A stretch of 64,000 nt of DNA from NCBI GenBank assembly GCA_030549495.1, contig JAUIRK010000069.1, positions 1,416,001 to 1,480,000 of the forward strand. Direction: 5' to 3'. The stretch comes from Nectonema munidae. Taxonomy: Eukaryota; Nematomorpha; Nectonematoida; Nectonematidae. Made by a program: the position numbers and the translations under genes. The number at the start of each line of letters is the position of its first letter. Positions within the stretch are counted from its first letter, which is position 1. The notes under the pieces are model-generated. The model made no database searches, was not told where the DNA came from, and was given only the letters and a program-made list of their open reading frames with translations. Below are positions 56,850 through 64,000 of the stretch, piece by piece.

Positions 56850-57280
56850 TTTCTACCCTCATTTCTGAATTAAGTTCCTTTAGATGTGTAAAAATATCAG
56901 TAAGCTTTGCTAACCAAGCAGAATCCTTAAGGCAGTTTGCTAGATTTTAACGATTTAGAATTTATAGCTCTGGCTTTAATAAAGTTCACTATTTCCATGG
57001 CATCATTTAAAATGGGATTAAGATCTAATTGCAGAGGACCGGAAGTAACGTTCCCTCGATGTAACAAACAATGCATCACTACATAGATTTGGATTCTCAT
57101 TTTTATTGTGAGCAACAAAACCTGTCCCACACCCCATCAACGCAAACAGCCAAACAGTTATTTTTAAAAAACATAGTTTCATATCAAATATCTCTTCTTG
57201 AGTACTGGTGTCTGACACAGCATTGGATAAAATAAATTTTTCAGAATGTGATCTTTTCATTCGTATCTTACAAAAACGAT
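56850..57280 (-). pseudogene. ZBED5/SCAND3-like hAT transposase fragment
   Basis: MGCGTGFVAHNKNENPNLCS in one frame, then MHCLLHRGNV and LNPILNDAMEIVNFIKARAI with NSKSLKSS in another, match the CHCIIHRE...VVKIINFIKxRxL block of ZBED/SCAND3-like hAT proteins. LTDIFTHLKELNSEM follows near 56890. No ends were recognised. Confidence 0.75.
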
Positions 57281-59840
57281 GAATTCAGGGCTAACAGTAA
57301 TATCCACTGAATCATTAGTGTCCAAAATTAGTTTTCACCCTTGCTATTACTTCTGGTTTCATCAGCTTCTCTCAAATGTTATAAGATTTTTTTGGATTTT
57401 GCTATCATCCAATCAACCTCAATGAAGACTCGACAAACTTTCCCCAGTGAAAATATTTGGTTTAGCTTGCTTTTCCACTAACTGATTGCTCTTTCAAAGA
57501 ATTTTGAATATGATGTTTTCATAATTTTTTTATGTTGCACTTGTATTTTTCGTAAACTTTTCAAAACATCAGCTTAAAGACATGAACATTTTTCATGTTA
57601 TAAAATAAATCCTTGTATTCAAGATTAATGAAAAAGTATTTAAAGTCATGCAAAATAACTGCGGATCATCGAAAAATTATGTTTTTTCCTGAAAACATTG
57701 AATGAGACATAGGTACTTCCAATTCGATAACATGGTTTTAAAATTTTAATATAAACGATTTTATTGCGTCTCGCTAAACCCTGGGTAGACTTCAATTCTT
57801 CCCCGTCCATGTAGATAAACTATCTTTACTAGAATTTGGAAGAAAGCTGGCTGATCTATCTAAACTAATCTTCATTTTTAGCGCTTATTTTAAAAAAAGT
57901 TAGAAAAGTTTGCACAAAATCTGAAGTTGGATTAAATTTTGCGGCATTTTAAATAATTTTTGCAGCTTAGAGTAAAATTTCTAAACTTGTAAAATTCATT
58001 GTTCTTTTACTTTTTTTGTTATTACTAATAAATTTTTTAATTTGCAATATAAATTTGTATATAATTTTGGGTACACTTTTTCCCATAGTCCTCAAAAATG
58101 GACCAAGAATAAAAGTTTGAAGTTTAGTTAAACTACAAACATAAAATTAAATTAAGGAAACGTATTATAAAATACTCCAAAAGCGTTATAATAGTGTTTT
58201 AGAAAATTTGGTAAATGAATCGGGTAGTATTCTATATGAATTTGGGATCGAGTTTTCCTACGCCCATTCAAATAAATAATGTCATGGTTGAAGAGATTGT
58301 TAATCCTTTTAAGTGTAAAAATCTCGGCTTTCACTTTCAAAAGTGTGGCATTATGATGCATAGCATCCGTGATATTATCTCCCTCATGCCTTATTTTTAC
58401 ATTTAGTGCACAATACAATGAATCTTTTGAAGTCTGAACAGCAAAAAAAGGAAGAAGCCAGATCTTCCCCTCATATTTGCCACGTCTTTTATTCCAGAAC
58501 AAGATTATTTTAATATTAACGACTTCACCATCTCACTTATTTAATATCGTTTATTTCTTCATAGGACTAATGTTTTTACTGAGATTGCGTATGATATAAA
58601 GGAGCGCTTGAAAAGTGATGTGCCCGTGATATATTCTTTATCTTATAAGAAAGATATATTATCATTATTATTATAAATCTTACTTTAGTTATGATTCTGC
58701 TCCGCTTTTACATGTATAATGATTATATTATTATTATAAAGAAAGTAATTTCATTTCAATTTTTCCTTCTTTCTGATCACACCGTTGCTGACTCCGTGCA
58801 TTCAATGCGTTCCTTATTTTTTGCATACTTTTTTGGCTTGATTTTCAACTTCCTTGTCAAGCTCCTTTTACTTCTAGTAAGATGCCGCTTTAAGAAGTCC
58901 AAAATAGTACGTTTGAATATGTTGATATCGCGTATCTTTCAGCGCTTCATTAAATATTTTCAAAAAAGGTATTGATTGCACGTTATCGACATATAAATAT
59001 AATGTTTATTATTTATTTATTGTAAAATACCTTTTTTTAAATAAATTCAATGTATCCTTATCAAAATATGAATTATTTTTTGAATTAGTATAACAACTAA
59101 AAATGTTGAATTATCAAAAACTGAAACTTTTTAATTTTACTCGCTCCGTCAGCAATTTAGTAAAAACAAAGAAGAGCTTTATTCAAATCTACTAAATTTT
59201 TAATGGATTACAGATTAAATTAAGCCAATAAGTAAGATTTAAAATTTCAGTTTTTGAAAATATATTTTAAAAATGACATTATTTTGCCACTAAATAAGCA
59301 TAAAGAATCTCTTATTCTTATATGGTTGGGTTAGAGAAATATACTATAAATTCTTTCTTAACACTAATACTTTGTTATGGTAACACTATAACAGTGATTA
59401 TTCTTAAAAATAGCTGCCCTATGCACCATGTAGTTGAATGATTATTCGATAACGCAATGCCTTTCATCAAGTTGTCTCCCAATTTATATTATTTCAAAGC
59501 ACACAGGCCGCAAACTTTGATATAAAAAAGTATCAAATTAAATACACTAGGAATCCATTAACAATGCATCTCGTTTCTAACCTCTTGAGATTTTGGAAGA
59601 TTTGATATACAGGTTATTAAAAAGTGAGAAACTTCTAGCATTTTCTGATAAAATTTGATACACTCTATTCTTTCTCGCGCCAATAATAATTTTTACTCGA
59701 TTTCCACAAATGTGTATCATTAATTGTCATTTAAACTTTAAATCTTACATATTTATTTATCAAATTTTGATTGCAACATTTTTTTGATTTGCATCCAAGT
59801 TATGATTATCAAAAAGTGGATTATTATGTTTTCAATAATT
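57281..59840. other. Intergenic, no confirmed gene
   Basis: The missing last MINDY exon might lie here, but I could not identify it. A pyrimidine tract and AG at about 58566 precede an open stretch (TNVFTEIAYDIKERLKSDVP) that ends in a stop near 58678. It looks exon-like but matches nothing I know. Frames at 58152-58502 and 58691-58975 are unrecognised. Confidence 0.4.
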
Positions 59841-59884
59841 CTTAATGATATTAATTAAAATTTGCTATTGGATTAAAATGACTG

Positions 59885-60080
59885 GAAAAGTGAAGAAAGG
59901 GCGCCCCAAGAAATCATGGAAAGAGGTGGTGAAAGCAGATATGGAGAAAAGGGGACTCTCTCTGGAAGATGCACAACTTAGAAAGTGCGACGCTGCAAAA
60001 AATGAAAAAGGTCAACCCTGGCAAGCCGGGAAATAAGACTTCGTTCTCCTCCTGGAGACAAATGGATGATGATGATGATT
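59885..60080 (+). mobile_element. 3' end of an RTE-like LINE
   Basis: GKVKKGRPKKSWKEVVKADM, EKRGLSLEDAQLRK and KGQPWQAGK-stop match the extreme C-terminus found in RTE-type and related LINE proteins (GRPKKxWxExVxxDM). The stop is followed within about 25 bp by a (GAT)n tract, the usual tail of RTE elements. Only this 5'-truncated tail is present. Confidence 0.8.
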
Positions 60081-60627
60081 TAAATGCGCCTGTAATTAAT
60101 TATACTTACATATATTTTTATTTGAAAATTTGAATATATTTAACTCGGGTGTAAAAGTGCTGGCCAGGTATACTTTTTTTAACTTTAAGATAATTCAAAG
60201 TATAATTCTTAGATTTAAAAGCGTAAAAATGTTTATTTTCTTATTTTTTTTACATTTGGTAAGAATTACCAATCTTATTTGCATTGGTGAGAACACTTTT
60301 TTGTGACAAAGAAAAAATATTAAACATAGTAATGTCATTTTTCCAAAATACTTAAAGATAAAAATGTAAAGAGAGAAATAAATAGCTTATTTATATAACT
60401 TTAAGATATCACAAACGAATTATATTTATTCCAACTAAAACTGCAAAAAATGTTGAATTTCCTATCTTATATATTTGGCTAAATGATTCAGCTATATGAC
60501 AATACTTGTCTTTTGCTGAATGATAGTTCTAAAAAACTCTAATATCGACATTTTGAAAATGTGCTTGAAATAAATCATGTAAAAAGGAATGAAAAATTTT
60601 ATTTTAAAGGGTACATAATTCAAAATA

Positions 60628-60633
60628 TTTATT
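60628..60633 (-). terminator. Polyadenylation signal of the serpin gene
   Basis: AATAAA on the minus strand about 120 nt after the serpin stop codon. Confidence 0.6.
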
Positions 60634-60753
60634 TTCCCACTTTATAACAATTCCTTTATGACAAAATGTTTCTTTTGTTGAATCACAAGTACAAAAGAAA
60701 AATGTGGTTAACTAGAAAGTAAGAGAAATAAGTAAGTTTGTGTATGCATAAGT

Positions 60754-61000
60754 TCATTCTTCAGAATTTGGCTCCGTAAGTATTCCTGCGAATAAAAGTG
60801 CCGCAGTCGTTGTTTCCTTAATTGTGAAATAGAAAGATCTATCTGCTATGAAGGACTCTGCTTCCATACCGTCATCCTTCGTATCAACAGTCTTAGTAGC
60901 ATTAGGGACTGTTCCTACTTCATCCACTTTCATGACGGCCTTTTGTATCATGCCATTCACGAAAGCATTCGGATTCTGAAGCATTTTTTCCAATAGTGGC
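60754..61000 (-). CDS. Serpin, C-terminal exon with reactive loop
   Basis: This exon encodes the last 82 residues of a serine-protease-inhibitor-family protein. It opens after ATCTTCGCAG in phase 2. GMIQKAVMKVDEVGT is the strand leading to the hinge. FIADRSFYFTIKETTTAALL and FAGILTEP form the family's C-terminal sheet strands (FxADxPFxFxI...FxGxxxxP). The reactive loop lies between (VPNATKTVDTKDDGMEAES). Its hinge lacks the small-residue run (P12-P9 AAAA-like) needed for loop insertion and has Pro at the P12 place by count, so a protease-inhibiting role is doubtful. Upstream exons should be to the right on the minus strand, but I found none up to the window edge. The exon frame is intact. It may be a gene with distant exons or an isolated exon. 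Confidence 0.88.
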
Positions 61001-61535
61001 CTGCGAAGATATAACACAAGTTATTCTAAATCTATTGTCTAGTCTAGAGTAAGTTTTCTCAACTTTTTAGTTTAAATCGCCCACTGAGGTTCTAAAATAT
61101 TTATAAAACTGCTTAATGAAATAAATAAATCACAAAAATCTTTAGCCTTTTTCTTTTTGTACTTTAATTAAAATTTTTCATTCCATTTAAGTTCAATAGA
61201 TTCCTCATAAGAATTCTATTTTACAATAAAAATGATTTATCACGCATTCTTCTATCTTAATAAAGGGGTAGAAGAACCTCAAATAGTACAATAAGTGATG
61301 TTTCCGCTCAGATTTAAAAGTATAAAAAAGTTGATAGGTTGAAATTCTATATCAAAAAACTGATTTTTCGAAAATTTTTATGAATGCTTGCTTATACAAT
61401 GCTCGACTATTAACTAAAAATTTGCACACCTGAATTTAGTTTCGCTCATATACATATAGAACCTTCTTTTTTGGTTAAAAATTCAAAATTCAATTTTTTG
61501 CATATGAATATTATGGTCTTATTAAAAATCAATAC
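61001..61535. other. Presumed serpin intron, nothing recognised
   Basis: AT-rich. No serpin exon was detected by inspection. Confidence 0.4.
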
Positions 61536-61698
61536 GGGGTCGTTCACAATTGACGTCAACCTTTTTTTTTTGATCAATTTCAACCCCCTCCTCCCATCAT
61601 GCCAACTTTTAGATATATCATCACTTAACAAAATTGACTTATGTCAACTTTGGATCCCCCTCCCCCAGTTTTAATTGACGTCAATTGTGAACGACCCC
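61536..61698. mobile_element. MITE with perfect 24-bp inverted ends
   Basis: GGGGTCGTTCACAATTGACG and four more bases at 61536-61559 are matched exactly, inverted, at 61675-61698. TAC lies at both flanks, possibly a 3-bp target duplication (left ATAC, right TACC). It is 163 bp and non-coding, with a pyrimidine-rich middle. Confidence 0.93.
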
Positions 61699-63551
61699 TA
61701 CCCTGTAAATTTGAAAAAATCTATTTACTTCAATATTAAAAAGTAAGAATTTGAAAAGATTTTAACACAACACCATATGTACAATTTTAAACTTCATATT
61801 GTATTTTTCTATGTTAAATTTTTACTTTTTTTGGAATAAATGAAAAATATGTTTTTCCATAATGATTAATTTTTAACATTGATTAACTTGTCTATGCTAG
61901 TGAGTATGTTTAGGGTCTCAATAACCAAAGGTCCTGGCCTAAATCCGCTTAAAAACTTTTGCTTATAATTGAACACAAGAGGGTTGGTTTTGGCAATAAA
62001 AAAGTTTCAAGATGTTCAAACATATATATAACTCGATAGCAAAATATGCAATACAATACTTGATAAACACGATGATCTTTTTCAACGCCTTCAAAAGAAT
62101 TGTAGGCCATACGTCGTGTGCTCTCATACTTCCGATGTTACAACGAAGTGCTCAAAATGCTATTTACGAATATATCGTCCATTTTATTTCCTAGAATTTT
62201 TAAAAATATAACTCAAACTTTTTTTGAATGTTTGGAACGAATACAATAAAATATAAAATAAAGTAGAAACTCAAGTATAAAAAAGCATACTGTTTTATAG
62301 TTCTGATATAGTATTACCTTGAAGTAGCTCTTCAAAGTAAAAATTTCAAATATGAAAAAAAATAAAATAATTATTTTTTCCTTTGAGATCTTAACTAATC
62401 CCAAAAAAGTCGCTAGTTATTTTCACAATTTTTACTAAATGAATAATATTTTGTTTAATAATGATATTTGAAAAAAGTTTTATTTTAAGTTTTAAAATTT
62501 CATATTTTACCTTTCGAAATCTTTAAATTAAATTTTTTTTTATCATAATTTATTTATTTTTAATCTCTCAAAAATTTCAAGTAATTTTCAAAAGTTTTAC
62601 TAGTTTATTAAAAACTCTGTTTAGTGAATAATTTTTTATATGATAAAAGAATAAAAAAATATCGATTTTAATTTTGAAAATTACCAGGAAATTTCAAATT
62701 CGTGGGATTTCAATAAAAGATAAAATTTTATTTTTCAAAATGTAAACACAAGTTCTATCAAGTCTCTTTTATTGAAATCTTTACTACATTCAATTTTTAT
62801 GTAAAAATGAGTTTTTTAGGAAACATTTGAATATTCGTTTAAACAATGAAGAAATATTTTTTAAACACTACCTACGTTTAAACGGCAACTCGTTCACGGT
62901 TGAAAAACGCTGTCCTAAACCATGAGAATTGCTTGGAGCTATTGCTAAACGCTTTGCTATATACACCATTAAAATTGTGAGGGTGTGAGAGATTTTATCT
63001 CAAAAATGATTGGTTAAATTTCTGAGATTTGGATTAGCTATATTTTTTTCTCGAGTTGCGAGTATTCTCAATATAATTTTTCATTTCTCGAGAAACTATC
63101 AACGAATAAACTACAAACTTTTAAGGTTTTTGTTCGTGCATCTCTTTCCCATGCTTTTTTTTTAATTTTATTTTTTGACGAATCTTAAATCTTTATTATT
63201 TTACTTTTAAATCTAAAAAATATCAACACAGAAATTTATCCTTACCTTGTTTTAGCGAAAATATTTTTTGAGCAATAGCACGATAAATAATATTCAAAGA
63301 AGATAACGGAGGGGTTGAAAGAAAGAAAGAATCAATATCAGATTGCTTATCACTGATAATAAGATGGTGTAATCAAGGAACTAACAACAACAATATCAGA
63401 ATCAGTTGTGTATACTTTGCATGTTGAATTACGTAGTGCGCTATTTCTTGATTTTTTATTGGCCCCTTGGTCTGGCAAGAACATAAATGAGAAAAAAAGA
63501 CATACTACTAATATATTCAATTTTAAGTCATAATAAAGAAGCAAAAAATAT
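61699..63551. other. AT-rich spacer, no confirmed gene
   Basis: On the minus strand, an open segment ending AIAQKIFSLKQ|GTAAGG (about 63245-63340) has a good donor. An upstream frame (DQGANKKSRNSALRNSTCK) follows an acceptor-like TTGCCAG near 63474. They may be exons of the neighbouring gene, but the phases could not be reconciled. Confidence 0.35.
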
Positions 63552-63557
63552 TTTATT
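63552..63557 (-). terminator. Polyadenylation signal of the dsRBD gene
   Basis: AATAAA on the minus strand about 47 nt after the stop codon of the dsRBD exon. Confidence 0.6.
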
Positions 63558-63603
63558 CATGGAATATAAATGTTTGCTTATAAAAACTCTGAATCTCGGT
63601 CAA

Positions 63604-63909
63604 TCACTTGAAAACCTTTTCTGAAACAAAATATCTAGTCTTTTCAAGAGTGCTGCTTTGTTGACTTCGTTTGTCTAAGGGCCTACACAAAGAGACTTTC
63701 CTGGAGTTAAAGATTTGGGCAATGTTTAGGAGTTGGTCTCGAGGTATTGGAGTGTCTTCTGAGGCATTAAAAGTGTAGCAGGTTCCATTAAAGGAAAAGC
63801 CTAAGTTACCACTGATTTTGGAAATAGCCAACTTAGCTGCTTCTAGCTTCGCTTCCTTTTTGCTGTTGGAAGGATGAGATGGAATGAATTCCTGATTTTC
63901 AATCAAAAC
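63604..63909 (-). CDS. Double-stranded-RNA-binding-domain protein, 3' exon (partial)
   Basis: The exon opens after TTTGATTTAG in phase 0. VLIENQEFIPSHPSNSKKEA then KLEAAKLAISKI is the second half of a dsRBD: the last strand, the KKxAK basic loop that contacts the RNA phosphates, and helix 2. The tail GNLGFSFNGTCYTFNASEDT... has no recognised domain and ends at 63604. The first half of the domain must lie in an exon beyond the window. It could belong to an ADAR-, ILF3- or Staufen-like protein. The visible part is too short to choose. Confidence 0.75.
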   Translation of the reverse strand, partial: VLIENQEFIPSHPSNSKKEAKLEAAKLAISKISGNLGFSFNGTCYTFNASEDTPIPRDQLLNIAQIFNSRKVSLCRPLDKRSQQSSTLEKTRYFVSEKVFK

Positions 63910-64000
63910 CTAAATCAAAAAATTATCTTAAATAGACAGAAATTTGGGAGGTTGAAAATCGATTGGTGATTTAAAAGCAATCCTTAGTGTGAGATTATGT
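63910..64000 (-). other. Intron of the dsRBD gene, running off the window
   Basis: AT-rich with a pyrimidine-containing acceptor before 63909. The preceding exon is outside the window. Confidence 0.5.

Noticed and set aside
58152-58502. 116-residue minus-strand frame
   Set aside because: No motif recognised and neighbouring frames are equally open; possibly a transposon remnant, but unsupported.
63245-63480. Exons of a serpin or of the dsRBD gene on the minus strand
   Set aside because: A donor-like CAAG|GTAAGG and an acceptor-like site are visible, but the reading frames do not join and the peptides match neither family.
1-64000. CRISPR array, integron, operon or other prokaryotic system
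   Set aside because: Introns, polyadenylation signals, SINEs and LINEs show animal nuclear DNA; no regularly spaced short repeats were seen.

Overview
This is AT-rich (about 30% GC by eye) animal DNA: spliced genes with introns from about 50 bp to several kb, sitting in a dense field of mostly dead transposons. The host genes (an islet-cell-autoantigen-1-like protein, a MINDY/FAM63 deubiquitinase, a serpin, a double-stranded-RNA-binding protein and a tandem ubiquitin-like protein) indicate a metazoan. The transposon mix (many piggyBac and hAT elements, a LINE with RNase H, an RTE-like LINE tail, a Penelope-like element, tRNA-derived SINEs) suggests an invertebrate, perhaps an arthropod. No species can be named from the sequence. 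I saw no LTR retrovirus, Polinton, CRISPR array, rRNA or convincing functional tRNA gene.

Layout. 0.6-3.8 kb: a hAT element with a BED finger. 6.4-8.5 kb: a piggyBac with both ends. 8.8-10.3 kb (minus): the main exon of the ICA1-like gene. 11.5-12.4 kb: a Tigger/pogo transposase relic. 14.2-16.4 kb (minus): a LINE relic with a tRNA-SINE inserted in it. 17.6-25.7 kb: a nest in which a Penelope-like element appears to be split by a piggyBac, which is split by a second piggyBac, which carries a second SINE. 28.4-29.1 kb (minus): the tandem ubiquitin-like exon. 31.8-34.6 kb: a fairly whole ZMYM1-like hAT with G-rich ends. 34.7-39.6 kb: small hAT, piggyBac, Tigger and MITE pieces. 40.0-55.4 kb (plus): the MINDY gene, seven recognised coding exons whose introns hold MITEs, a 72-bp perfect palindrome and two piggyBac relics. 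55.4-57.3 kb: more MITEs, a homopolymer block that looks like bad assembly, and a ZBED-type hAT relic. 59.9 kb: an RTE-like tail. 60.75-61.0 kb (minus): the last exon of a serpin. 61.5 kb: a MITE with perfect 24-bp ends. 63.6-63.9 kb (minus): the last exon of a dsRBD protein.

The host genes have no evident shared pathway. The transposons do show interactions. The SINE and the LINE share a 3' end, as expected if the LINE machinery mobilises the SINE. The piggyBac elements and the TTAA-flanked MITEs carry palindromes near their ends in the positions where piggyBac transposase is known to bind, and the palindrome sequence differs between families.
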